Assembly: GCA_030638305.1 (NCBI GenBank)
Contig: DAOWEW010000054.1
Span: 1-10,961, forward strand
Length of the DNA: 10,961 nucleotides
Direction of reading: 5' to 3'
From: Desulfobacteraceae bacterium
GTDB lineage: Bacteria > Desulfobacterota > Desulfobacteria > Desulfobacterales > ETH-SRB1
The notes below the pieces were generated by a model that searched no databases, was not told where the DNA came from, and saw nothing but the letters and a program-made list of their open reading frames with translations. The position numbers and the translations under genes are program-made. This document shows, piece after piece, positions 1 through 6,185 of the stretch (its first letter is position 1; each line of letters begins with the position of its first letter).

Positions 1-198
1 AGGGTTATAGCAGAAAATCTGCAAAAATTTAATACCATCTCAGATCAAAACCTGGAAGCTTGTCTATTATCTACAGAATACAGCTATGACCTTGTAGTAT
101 TCCTGCATTTCGGGTACTGACTTATAATCTTTAGGATGCGTTGCACTTGTGATGGTTCTGGCAAGGAATCTCGCTAAACCCTGGCTGAAATTTATTTG
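1..198. other. Left-edge stretch with no assignable gene
   Basis: Two short open stretches compete here and neither can be chosen. On the plus strand a frame is open from the window edge to a TGA at 118-120 and would be the last 39 residues of a gene entering from the left. On the minus strand a frame runs from just after the ImmA/IrrE stop codon to a TAA near position 50. It would encode about 40 residues including PKDYKSVPEMQEYYK, but has no start codon near its beginning. The minus-strand peptide could be a decayed remnant downstream of the metallopeptidase. No clear terminator (hairpin plus T-run) is visible. Confidence 0.3.
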
Positions 199-972
199 TT
201 AATTTGGTCTAATCCAAAGGATAGAAACCACAAAGCCATGTCGGGGTGATCCAATTGAATGTTCTACGATTTTATTAATACCAATAGTTTCGATCCAGGC
301 ATCTGAATCTATTTCGACCGGTTCTTTGTCCATTTGTTTGCTAATGAAAAAATCATAAGCTAATGTTCTTTTATCAAGTTTCTTGTCTCTACGAATGAAC
401 GGCCACCAGTCAGGGCTTTTGTAAAACCATTGGACTTTTCCTTTGGATGAAAAAACAATCGCACATTTTTCTGGGCAAAGCCTGACAAATTTAATCGCAG
501 TAGCGGTTAAGGATGATCTAAAATCCTTCGCTATTTGGATTATAGGCTCAAAGTTTACCTCAGCCACATCACATCGTCTTTCGACCAGATTTTTGGGGAG
601 GATAAGTTCACTTGCAAAAAAGTTCGCCTGGGTTTCCTGGCTGCTTTGATACCAGTTCATCATATCTTCATCACTGCAGACCTTTTGGATTGATTCAACA
701 TGGTTCATTACAAGATGCCCCAATTCGTGGGCGATACTAAATCTTTTCCGCTCCGGACTATCTGTTGGGGGAATTCTTATCGTGGCATGATTACCGATAC
801 TCACGATGCTTGCTGCGGCTCGGCTAATTTTTTGTTCAATAACCGTTGCTCCCAAGGCAAATGCTATATCCCTGACTCTAATGTGTTCATGTGAGCATAT
901 TCCGAATTTCTCTATAGTTTTAGAGGCCAATTGCTCGGCATTCAGTAATTTTAGGTCTATTTCATTCGCCAT
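199..972 (-). CDS. ImmA/IrrE-family zinc metallo-endopeptidase
   Basis: This 257-aa protein is a predicted cytoplasmic zinc peptidase of the ImmA/IrrE (COG2856) type. It carries the gluzincin signature HELGH at residues 82-86, with SIAHELGHLVMNH as context. A downstream QETQANFFASELILP segment supplies the likely third zinc ligand (Glu113), and this arrangement is diagnostic of the family. Family members cleave a transcriptional regulator (ImmR in ICEBs1, DdrO in Deinococcus) or act as antitoxin-like partners, so the natural substrate would be encoded next door. The start ATG has a GAAGAAGG ribosome binding site 5 bases upstream and lies inside the preceding gene (11-base overlap), implying translational coupling. 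No N-terminal XRE helix-turn-helix is fused; the neighbouring regulator is a sigma-like protein instead. The C-terminal ~100 residues, rich in aromatic residues, are not recognised. Family assignment is firm; the substrate is inferred from context. Confidence 0.9.
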   Translation of the reverse strand: MANEIDLKLLNAEQLASKTIEKFGICSHEHIRVRDIAFALGATVIEQKISRAAASIVSIGNHATIRIPPTDSPERKRFSIAHELGHLVMNHVESIQKVCSDEDMMNWYQSSQETQANFFASELILPKNLVERRCDVAEVNFEPIIQIAKDFRSSLTATAIKFVRLCPEKCAIVFSSKGKVQWFYKSPDWWPFIRRDKKLDKRTLAYDFFISKQMDKEPVEIDSDAWIETIGINKIVEHSIGSPRHGFVVSILWIRPN

Positions 973-1393
973 CGCTGCCTTCTTCCAAGTTTCGTCGATA
1001 GTGAGCCATCTCCAGATCTTCCAGAATTGAGATTATTTCCTCGGTTCCCATGGCATCCAAATTCCTATAAGCGAGTCCAACCTTGGGGCCACTCAATTCC
1101 TTTATCCTTGCCATGATCTGATCCTTGGACCAATCACTAAACTTCCCGATAAATTCACGCCCTTTCTGTACCAGTTCGACCCTCTTGTCCCTTGCGGCAT
1201 CAAGAGCTGACCTTTTGGCTGCCATGGAAATACTCAACTGTGCCTTCTTTAAGCGCTCCAATGCAGAGCCAACATCAATTCCATCATCCTGAAGTTCATT
1301 TTTTATATCTTCAACTGTTTGTCCATCGCTCCTGCCTAACGCATCAGTTAAGGCATCCATTGTTCTCATATATTTTTCTTTATCTATGCTCAT
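962..1393 (-). CDS. Conserved-looking 143-aa protein between sigma-like factor and ImmA peptidase
   Basis: I do not recognise this protein. It is 143 residues, highly charged, and predicted mostly helical by eye, with no Cys, no membrane segment and no signal peptide. A stretch around residues 31-48 (IKNELQDDGIDVGSALERLK) resembles short helical segments found in proteins paired with ImmA-type peptidases, but that is an impression, not an identification. The C-terminus is acidic (EEGSDGE). The gene starts 14 bases inside the end of the sigma-like gene, behind AAAGG 8 bases upstream of the ATG. Its own end overlaps the peptidase start, so all three products are probably made in fixed proportion. 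Position suggests an adaptor, an anti-sigma-like factor, or the substrate cleaved by the peptidase. These are inferences only. Confidence 0.75.
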   Translation of the reverse strand: MSIDKEKYMRTMDALTDALGRSDGQTVEDIKNELQDDGIDVGSALERLKKAQLSISMAAKRSALDAARDKRVELVQKGREFIGKFSDWSKDQIMARIKELSGPKVGLAYRNLDAMGTEEIISILEDLEMAHYRRNLEEGSDGE

Positions 1394-2045
1394 TCTTCCT
1401 GCCTTTCTTTGGAAGATTGTTTTTTAATTTCGGATTGTAATTTTCAAGCCGTCGGCGGAGTTTCCTTAACAGATTATTGACCTTCTTTCTATCGTATCCC
1501 GTCGCCTCAGCAATATGCCTCGTCTTGCTGATTCCGTCCTCAATACACAAAATAATCATTCCCAGATCTTCATCCTCATCAGATAGCTTATTTAATTCGT
1601 CCATGAGAGGTTGAAGATTTTCGGCCTCTATAAGCTCTTCCTCAGGGTTCTTCGGTTTTAAAAATCCCTTTGTTTCATCACCAAATTTTAAAACTTTATC
1701 ATCTTTTGTGGAACCATCCTTATTACAAAGTGATTCCTTAGGAAAACCAGTTACATGTTCAGCCTTATGGCTCGTCATGCTCTTGATTATACCTATTAAA
1801 AAGTTTTCAAGCTTTGGGCACTTGTTTTTGTTCCAGTTCCTGCAAGTCCCTCCAGTCCCAACTCCATAGGCTCTTGCTATAGCTTCACCAACTAAGGCCT
1901 CGGGGTCTACTTCATCACCTATCAATACAAATTTCTTTGCTCTCCAAACAGCATATTTAAGGACCGGAGAGAGCACTTTGTCCCAATCAGCCTTATCCAG
2001 TTCTTCACGAATTGAGGGATCATACTTTGGTGAATGTCGCGGCAT
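1380..2045 (-). CDS. Sigma-70-like (ECF-like) transcription factor
   Basis: This 221-aa protein has the two-lobed layout of a small sigma factor. Residues ~25-90 (LKYAVWRAKKF, DPEALVGEAIARAYG, then CPKLENFLIGIIKSM) match the helical pattern of sigma region 2. Residues ~150-208 (MDELNKLSDEDEDL, GMIILCIEDGIS, RHIAEATGYDRKKVNNLLRKLRRRL) match a region-4 helix-turn-helix. A charged linker with many Asp/Glu/Lys residues joins the lobes. The last ~15 residues are Lys/Arg-rich. It would recruit RNA polymerase to specific promoters, or act as a DNA-binding regulator if it no longer binds core. It is first in a three-gene operon with a 143-aa protein and an ImmA/IrrE peptidase. The ATG is preceded by GTAGGG about 8 bases upstream; a stronger AGGAGG lies further upstream with no usable start next to it. 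A palindrome at 2111-2136 may be its operator. Confidence 0.72.
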   Translation of the reverse strand: MPRHSPKYDPSIREELDKADWDKVLSPVLKYAVWRAKKFVLIGDEVDPEALVGEAIARAYGVGTGGTCRNWNKNKCPKLENFLIGIIKSMTSHKAEHVTGFPKESLCNKDGSTKDDKVLKFGDETKGFLKPKNPEEELIEAENLQPLMDELNKLSDEDEDLGMIILCIEDGISKTRHIAEATGYDRKKVNNLLRKLRRRLENYNPKLKNNLPKKGRKNEHR

Positions 2046-2110
2046 GTTTTTAACCCTACTTAATTATTGCCTCCTACTTCCTTATGCCGGTTTCAATGGA
2101 TTTTTTTCAA

Positions 2111-2136
2111 TTTTTTACAACATTTTTTGTAAAAAA
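2111..2136. promoter_or_regulatory. Perfect 10-bp inverted repeat in divergent intergenic region (operator candidate)
   Basis: TTTTTTACAA (2111-2120) is followed by a 6-base spacer and TTGTAAAAAA (2127-2136), a perfect inverted repeat. It lies between the minus-strand sigma-like gene (start at 2045) and the plus-strand 51-aa gene (start at 2223), so one bound protein could control both. A TACAAT -10-like hexamer at 2154-2159 lies to its right for the plus strand, but no good -35 is spaced correctly. As a terminator it makes little sense, because both flanking genes read away from it. Confidence 0.45.
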
Positions 2137-2209
2137 TCGGAAGTTATCGGCAATACAATTTGAGCGGCAGAAAGGGGCAACGAGATTGTGTATTTAAGAA
2201 CTAATAGAG

Positions 2210-2219
2210 AGGAGGTGAT
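2210..2219 (+). promoter_or_regulatory. Near-perfect Shine-Dalgarno sequence for the 51-aa gene
   Basis: AGGAGGTGAT is almost fully complementary to the 16S rRNA 3' end and sits 3-8 bases before the ATG at 2223, depending on which end is counted. It decides which of the overlapping frames here is translated: the 51-codon frame, not the longer 68-codon frame that starts upstream of this site. Confidence 0.8.
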
Positions 2220-2222
2220 AAA

Positions 2223-2378
2223 ATGTCAACACCATCTGCACCATACTACTATAAAGAGGGATCTGATACCTATCACTGGGAAACATCCTGTTCGAAGAAC
2301 AATTATCCTGCACCTGGCTGGAAAAAAACGAATTCCCGGCCTTCAAAAGAACAGTGCAATGAGTGCAAGAGCAAATAA
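2223..2378 (+). CDS. 51-aa Cys/His mini-protein, probable zinc-binding
   Basis: This short gene starts directly behind a near-perfect Shine-Dalgarno sequence and ends at TAA 2376-2378. The product begins MSTPSAPYYYKEGSDTYHW and has one His (H18) and three Cys (C23, C45, C48), arranged YH-x4-C-x21-C-x2-C. That spacing resembles small zinc-binding modules of the 'YHxxxC...CxxC' type, such as the Ada metal-binding fold, but is shorter; this is a structural guess. There is no signal peptide or membrane segment, so it should be cytosolic. It is divergent from the sigma-like operon and shares its upstream palindrome. The IS element begins 86 bases downstream. Translation is well supported; the function is unknown. 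Confidence 0.72.
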   Translation: MSTPSAPYYYKEGSDTYHWETSCSKNNYPAPGWKKTNSRPSKEQCNECKSK

Positions 2379-2464
2379 TCCTCACATGCACTAAGTTAAA
2401 TTATTTTGATCTTTGTTGCCCTTTTACCTGAGCCTAAGCCTAAACCCAAAACAAATAACATTAA

Positions 2465-2491
2465 GGAATCAAAAATAAATAACCTTTACAC
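2465..2491 (+). repeat. IS left terminal inverted repeat
   Basis: Starts GGAATCAAAAATAAATAACC. It pairs with the reverse complement of 3751-3777, with mismatches at positions 3, 7 and 27 of the repeat. Confidence 0.85.
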
Positions 2492-2520
2492 TTATCAGTA
2501 GTTCTGGTATACATAGTGGC

Positions 2521-3756
2521 ATGTTGGAATTACCTGAGAATGCCAGAGCTATCAAAGAAGAGTTTGAAGATATTGCATACTCATTAAATGAACGCCAAAT
2601 TCGCTTATGGTGCGCGGCCAAAGCTTGATCTTATAATAGAATATGTGGTAGGGGCGGCGTCATGGCTGTTCATAAAGCAACACATATTTCTCGACCGAGA
2701 ATTTATCTTGGTTTAAAAGAAATAAAAAGTAAAGAAAATTTAGAAAAAAGTCGCGTTAGAAAAGCAGGGGGAGGACGTAAAAAGGTTACGGAAAAGCAGG
2801 CAGGCATATTAGAAGATTTAGAACTGTTAGTAGAACCGTTGACTAGGGGAGACCCGGAATCACCTCTTCGCTGGACTTGCAAGAGTACATATAATCTTCG
2901 TGATGAGCTTATTGATCAGGGGTATACAATCAGCCAGCCCAAAGTCGGCAATTTATTATCGGATTTGGGTTATAGTTTACAATCAAACAAAAAAACTAGA
3001 GAAGGCAACGGCCACCCTGACAGAAACGCGCAATTTGAACATATTAATGAAACTGTAAAAATATTTCAGAAATCCGGTTGGCCGGCTGTTTCTGTTGACA
3101 CAAAGAAAAAAGAGAATATTGGAAATTACGCTAATAAAGGCAGGGAATATAGCAAAAAAGGCCAGCCCGAAGAGGTGGAAGCCTATGATTTTATAGATAA
3201 AGAGCTAGGCAAAGTAGCTCCTTATGGCATATATGATCTTTTTAGAAATGAAGGTTTTGTCAATGTTGGAATCAGCAAAGATACTGCGGAATTTGCGGTC
3301 AACTCAATAAAAACTTGGTGGCATGAAATGGGAAAGATTAAATATCCCCATGCCAGGGAATTGCTGATTACTGCGGATTGTGGTGGCAGCAATGGCTATA
3401 GAGTCAAGCTATGGAAGGTTGAGTTGCAAAAATTTGCGAATGAAACCGGAATGCTCATAACCGTTTGTCATTTTCCACCAGGGACAAGTAAATGGAATAA
3501 AATTGAGCATAAAATGTTTTCTTTTATATCAAAAAACTGGCGGGGAAAACCTTTAATAACAAGGGAAACGGTTGTTAACCTGATTGGTAGCACAAAAACT
3601 AAAAGCGGGTTAAAAATAAAAGTAAAGCTTGATGAGAATATTTATAAAACAGGCAGAAAGATAACTGACAAAGAATTTAAAAAAATCAACATACAACAGT
3701 CGGATTTTCACGGTGAATGGAACTATAAAATCAAACCAACAGTTGATATAATGTAA
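2521..3756 (+). pseudogene. ISAzo13-family transposase with an in-frame TGA at codon 36
   Basis: The DDE transposase frame runs from ATG 2521 to TAA 3754-3756 (411 codons) and is interrupted by TGA at 2626-2628. The 35 codons before the stop (ending LNERQIRLWCAAKA) and the sequence after it (GRGGVMAVHKATHISRP) both fit the N-terminal helix-turn-helix region of this family, so the TGA looks like a point mutation, not a gene boundary. Translation could restart at ATG 2662, giving 364 aa that begin inside the DNA-binding domain. The catalytic core is preserved: SVDTKKK (Asp146 of the 364-aa product), ITADCGGSNG (Asp239) and TSKWNKIEHKMFS (Glu282), together with the family hallmark RWTCKSTYNLRDEL. 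The shortened protein keeps catalysis but may lose terminal-repeat recognition. Family assignment is firm; whether the element is still mobile is unclear. Confidence 0.85.
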
Positions 3757-3777
3757 AGGTTATTTATTTTCGATCCC
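3751..3777 (-). repeat. IS right terminal inverted repeat
   Basis: On the minus strand it reads GGGATCGAAAATAAATAACC at its outer end. It includes the transposase stop codon (3754-3756). The adjacent TAA 3778-3780 is the right copy of the target duplication. Confidence 0.85.
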
Positions 3778-3791
3778 TAAGGAGAATAAAG

Positions 3792-4049
3792 ATGGCAAAA
3801 TCAAAAGTAACCAGACCGAAAGCAGCAAGAAACGCATCAAGGACACTCCGAAACAAATCAACTGGATCAACGTCCAAGACTTCAGCCGGCAGCGCTCTAT
3901 CCCAAACAAAGGCGCCAAAAAAAGTGACCTCAAAGAGGGCAGCAAGCGCTGCATCCAAGGTTCTTCGTGATGGTAGAACCAGTAAGAAATCAAAATCGGC
4001 GGCCGGAAGCGCGCTCTCTCAGAGACCATCAAGCAAGAAAAAGAAATAA
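3792..4049 (+). CDS. Small basic protein made of two tandem ~40-residue repeats
   Basis: This 85-aa protein is dominated by Lys, Arg, Ser, Ala and Thr. It consists of two copies of one unit: residues 5-44 (KVTRPKAARNASRTLR... SAGSALSQTKAPK) and 45-84 (KVTSKRAASAASKVLR... AAGSALSQRPSSK). Each copy ends with the shared AGSALSQ motif. Composition and repeat recall small histone-H1-like or nucleoid-binding proteins, so a nucleic-acid-binding role is plausible but unproven. GGAG at 3781-3784 gives a good ribosome binding site 7 bases before the ATG. The IS right end and its target duplication abut that site, so expression now depends on the IS or on read-through. The intact coding frame indicates that either the insertion is recent or the gene is still used. 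Confidence 0.75.
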   Translation: MAKSKVTRPKAARNASRTLRNKSTGSTSKTSAGSALSQTKAPKKVTSKRAASAASKVLRDGRTSKKSKSAAGSALSQRPSSKKKK

Positions 4050-4096
4050 AGAGATATGAATGGCAAACGACTTGTTTATGAGCATCCTGCAGAATT

Positions 4097-4387
4097 TCAA
4101 ATCGCAAGTAGCCGCGCAGTAGCACCAACTTGCCAGTTTTCCTCTGCCATTTCACTTGGATCGGACAGGACAAAGTACTCCAGGGCGCGGCGCGCAAAGA
4201 TACCGAAGAGTTCTTCTTCCTTGAAGCGGTCAAATTCGCGGGCCAGGGCCTCAAGCATTCGGTGGTCATCGACGAGCGACCCCTTGGCAACTCCCGGCGA
4301 CAGTTCTTTCCAGGCGCTCTCCGGTTGGTCAAACCACTCACGCGCATGAGCGGGCAGTAGAAGAACGAGGTCCCTTTCATATTCCAT
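4097..4387 (-). CDS. Unknown 96-aa protein, divergent from the AbiE operon
   Basis: I do not recognise this protein. The frame has strong coding character: codons are mostly G/C at the third position (e.g. CTC, GCC, CGC, TTC) and the reading GVAKGSLVDDHRMLEALAREFDRFKEEELFGIFARR is typical of a folded helical protein. No Cys, membrane segment or signal peptide is seen. It is noticeably more GC-rich than the flanking 85-aa gene and abiEi, suggesting a separate origin. It ends 48 bases from the converging 85-aa gene. The start ATG at 4387 lacks a strong ribosome binding site; AGGGA lies about 15 bases upstream, and an ATG at 4399 (out of frame) is nearer to it. A TATAAA on the minus strand near 4445 could be a -10 element. 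Confidence 0.6.
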   Translation of the reverse strand: MEYERDLVLLLPAHAREWFDQPESAWKELSPGVAKGSLVDDHRMLEALAREFDRFKEEELFGIFARRALEYFVLSDPSEMAEENWQVGATARLLAI

Positions 4388-4474
4388 ATTCGCATGTCAT
4401 TCCCTAACGTCTTTATTCCGGACAGCAACAAGTTGGCGAAAATTTTATATGAACTATGACGCATGAAATATAGT

Positions 4475-4504
4475 TTGACATGATAGAGTAGTATATACTA
4501 TATG
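4475..4504 (+). promoter_or_regulatory. Candidate promoter of abiEi-abiEii
   Basis: A consensus -35 TTGACA lies at 4475-4480. The best-spaced -10 candidates are CTATAT (4498-4503, 17-bp spacer) and TATATG (4499-4504, 18-bp spacer); the better hexamer TATACT (4494-4499) is only 13 bp away. A 12-bp palindrome TAGTATATACTA covers the -10 area. Transcription would start near 4510, inside the inverted repeat at 4504-4534. Confidence 0.55.
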
Positions 4505-4534
4505 CAGTTATTCGACTAATAAACGAATAACTGC
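4504..4534. promoter_or_regulatory. 11-bp perfect inverted repeat upstream of abiEi (autoregulation operator candidate)
   Basis: GCAGTTATTCG (4504-4514) and CGAATAACTGC (4524-4534) form a perfect inverted repeat with a 9-base spacer, ending 14 bases before the abiEi start. Characterised AbiEi antitoxins repress their own promoter by binding inverted repeats through an N-terminal winged helix, and this site overlaps the expected transcription start. Only one copy of the repeat is visible here. Confidence 0.65.
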
Positions 4535-4548
4535 GCATTTAATATACT

Positions 4549-5364
4549 ATGAAACCACTTACAGGCATAGGGAAAATTGATCGAGAAAGAATTGCAGCGA
4601 TAATCCGTGGCACAAAAGGCACAATATCGGTTGATGAGGCTGCCGGGATTTTAGATATTGCATCCACAGATGCCGCAAAAATGCTTTCGCGATGGGCAAA
4701 GAAGGGATGGATGTCACGAGTTCGCCGCGGCCTCTATGTATCTGTGCCCTTAGAATCTCGAACAGCGGACGTGCCGCTTGAAGATCCCTGGCTGATTGCT
4801 GAGCGTCTTTTTGCACCGTGTTATATCGGCGGGTGGAGTGCTGCAGAATATCTGGATTTTACTGAACAAATTTTCAGCACGGTTATGGTTATGACTGTTC
4901 AAAAGCCAAGGGATCGCAGCCCAAAAATAAAAGGAACAGACTTTATGCTGCGCACAGTCGCTGAAAAAGCCATGTTCGGCCTCAAGCCTGTATGGAGGGC
5001 ACAAGTAAAAATTCCAGTATCTGACCCCACGCGTACTATACTTGATATGTTGAGCAATCCTGTTTTTGGCGGTGGAATACGTTCTGTCAAAGATATGTTT
5101 ATCAATTATTTACGTTCAGAAAATAAGAACCTGGAACAGTTAATTGAATATGCACAACAGTTAGGAAATGGCGCTGTATTTAAACGACTTGGCTTTTTAC
5201 TGGAAATAGTTGCCCCTGATGAAACGGAAGCTATAGATAAATGTCGCTTAAAGCTTACAGCAGGTAACACAAAACTTGATCCAAAGCTCAGTAATAACAA
5301 ACTTATTACTCGTTGGCGGCTGTGGGTGCCGGAAAACTGGAAAAGGTTAAAACAAGTTGATTGA
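4549..5364 (+). CDS. abiEi: AbiEi-family antitoxin / transcriptional repressor (type IV TA)
   Basis: This 271-aa protein has the AbiEi architecture. An N-terminal winged helix-turn-helix (residues ~27-68: TISVDEAAGILDIASTDAAK, LSRWAKKGWMSRVRRGLYV) would bind the operator. The following segment PLEDPWLIAERLFAPCYIGG and a basic C-terminal domain are typical of the family. In characterised systems AbiEi both represses the operon and counteracts the AbiEii toxin without stable protein-protein binding, hence type IV. Its length matches family norms and no truncation is seen. The start ATG has no Shine-Dalgarno sequence; TATACT directly precedes it. The 3' end overlaps the abiEii start by 8 bases, giving coupled translation. 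The antitoxin appears intact although the partner toxin gene is interrupted by a MITE. Confidence 0.88.
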   Translation: MKPLTGIGKIDRERIAAIIRGTKGTISVDEAAGILDIASTDAAKMLSRWAKKGWMSRVRRGLYVSVPLESRTADVPLEDPWLIAERLFAPCYIGGWSAAEYLDFTEQIFSTVMVMTVQKPRDRSPKIKGTDFMLRTVAEKAMFGLKPVWRAQVKIPVSDPTRTILDMLSNPVFGGGIRSVKDMFINYLRSENKNLEQLIEYAQQLGNGAVFKRLGFLLEIVAPDETEAIDKCRLKLTAGNTKLDPKLSNNKLITRWRLWVPENWKRLKQVD

Positions 5365-6085
5365 TAAATCTGAAATAATGGATTTCTCAAGAGAGTTTGG
5401 CCTTGTTGCCAATGTCGTTGAGAAAGACTATGTGCTTGGCTGGGTGCTTGCCGGTATATTCAATCACGCTGAAATAGGATCAAGCTGGATATTTAAAGGC
5501 GGTACATGTTTAAAAAAATGCTATTTTGAAACATATCGCTTTTCTGAAGATCTGGATTTCACACTTTCCGAACCAAATCATCTTGATCAGGAGTTTCTCG
5601 TAAATTATTTCAAAGATATTTCGGAATGGGTTTATGATACCGCAGGTATTGATATCCCAAAAAATTTAATCCGCTTTGATGTTTATAAAAACAAGCGTGG
5701 AGGCATGTCTGCCCAAGGACGGATTGGTTACAGCGGTCCAATGCAGCCAAGAGGTGATCTTCCCCGCATTAAGTTGGATTTAACTACAGATGAAATACTT
5801 GTACTTGATTCTGTTGTAAGAAAAGTTCATCATCCGTATTCTGATTTGCTGGATGAAGGAATTCAGATCAGATGTTATTGTTTTGAAGAAGTATTCGCAG
5901 AAAAAGTCAGGGCGCTGGCAGAACGTGAACGTCCGCGTGATTTATATGATGTAGTTCATTTGTATCGTCATGATGGGTTTAAATCTGATCAGACCATTAT
6001 TTTAAGGAACGTGGACGAATTAACTTCCACAAGTAGGCGCACAGATTTGGGTCGAATTTGTTTGATCTCAGATCACAAAAGTTGA
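5357..6085 (+). CDS. abiEii: AbiEii-family nucleotidyltransferase toxin, C-terminus cut off by a MITE
   Basis: The product is the nucleotidyltransferase toxin of the AbiE pair. Signature motifs are GGT (residues 48-50, in WIFKGGTCLKK) and SEDLDF (63-68, with metal-binding Asp65 and Asp67). Further conserved elements are EEVFAEKVRALAER (Lys183) and RPRDLYDVVHLYRH (192-204). Family members transfer nucleotides to tRNA or other acceptors and arrest growth. I place the start at TTG 5357, overlapping abiEi, because residues MIDKSEIMDF fit the family N-terminus; ATG 5378 is an alternative. Native sequence ends at Leu216 (codon 6002-6004). The last 26 residues (RNVDELTSTS...SDHKS) are encoded by the inserted element and end at its TGA (6083-6085). 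The whole catalytic domain remains, so a shortened toxin may still be active; this is inference. Confidence 0.88.
   Translation: MIDKSEIMDFSREFGLVANVVEKDYVLGWVLAGIFNHAEIGSSWIFKGGTCLKKCYFETYRFSEDLDFTLSEPNHLDQEFLVNYFKDISEWVYDTAGIDIPKNLIRFDVYKNKRGGMSAQGRIGYSGPMQPRGDLPRIKLDLTTDEILVLDSVVRKVHHPYSDLLDEGIQIRCYCFEEVFAEKVRALAERERPRDLYDVVHLYRHDGFKSDQTIILRNVDELTSTSRRTDLGRICLISDHKS
6006..6030 (+). repeat. MITE left terminal inverted repeat
   Basis: 25 bp, matching the reverse complement of 6161-6185 at 23 positions. The outermost GGAACGTGGACGAA is identical in both ends. Confidence 0.88.
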
Positions 6086-6160
6086 TGGAATAGCGAGCTA
6101 TTTCAATATTTTTGGGATTTGAGATCGAACAAAGGCGGCCTGAAGCTGTGATGCATAGTT

Positions 6161-6185
6161 GAGGAAGTTATTTCGTCCACGTTCC
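6161..6185 (-). repeat. MITE right terminal inverted repeat
   Basis: 25 bp, partner of 6006-6030. It is followed by TAA (6186-6188), the right copy of the target duplication. Confidence 0.88.

Larger units (their letters stand above)
2465..3777 (+). mobile_element. ISAzo13-family insertion sequence, complete, 1313 bp
   Basis: The element is delimited by imperfect terminal inverted repeats of 27 bp (24 matches) at 2465-2491 and 3751-3777. It is flanked by a 3-bp direct repeat TAA (2462-2464 and 3778-3780), the expected footprint of a single insertion. It contains one transposase gene of the ISAzo13/Rhodopirellula-type DDE family, whose stop codon lies inside the right repeat. The right end is only 14 bp from the ATG of the next gene, so the IS separated that gene from its native promoter while leaving its ribosome binding site. 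Confidence 0.88.
6006..6185. mobile_element. 180-bp MITE inserted in abiEii
   Basis: The element has no coding capacity of its own. Its ends are 25-bp terminal inverted repeats with 23 matches: 6006-6030 starts GGAACGTGGACGAA and 6161-6185 ends TTCGTCCACGTTCC. It is flanked by TAA at 6003-6005 and 6186-6188. Removing 6006-6188 restores one uninterrupted frame: ...DQTIIL joins STLEKKCEFKEMPVPIMET. Inside are further inverted repeats: TTTGTTTGATCTCA (6057-6070) with TGAGATCGAACAAA (6120-6133), one mismatch, and AATAGC-GA-GCTATT (6089-6102). Much of the element could therefore fold back on itself. The net addition of 183 bp equals 61 codons, so frame is kept, but two in-frame TGA codons block read-through. 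Confidence 0.9.

Noticed and set aside
2188..2394. 68-codon plus-strand frame overlapping the 51-aa gene
   Set aside because: It starts before the strong ribosome binding site at 2210-2219, which is spaced for the ATG at 2223 in another frame; composition is not protein-like.
2626..2628. TGA in the transposase as a selenocysteine codon
   Set aside because: No downstream hairpin of SECIS type is evident, and a DDE transposase has no use for Sec in its DNA-binding region; a point mutation is simpler.
3760..4464. Long minus-strand open frame (234 codons)
   Set aside because: It is antisense to the repeat-containing 85-aa gene and a shadow of the 96-aa gene in a different frame; the reading is low-complexity and has no ribosome binding site.
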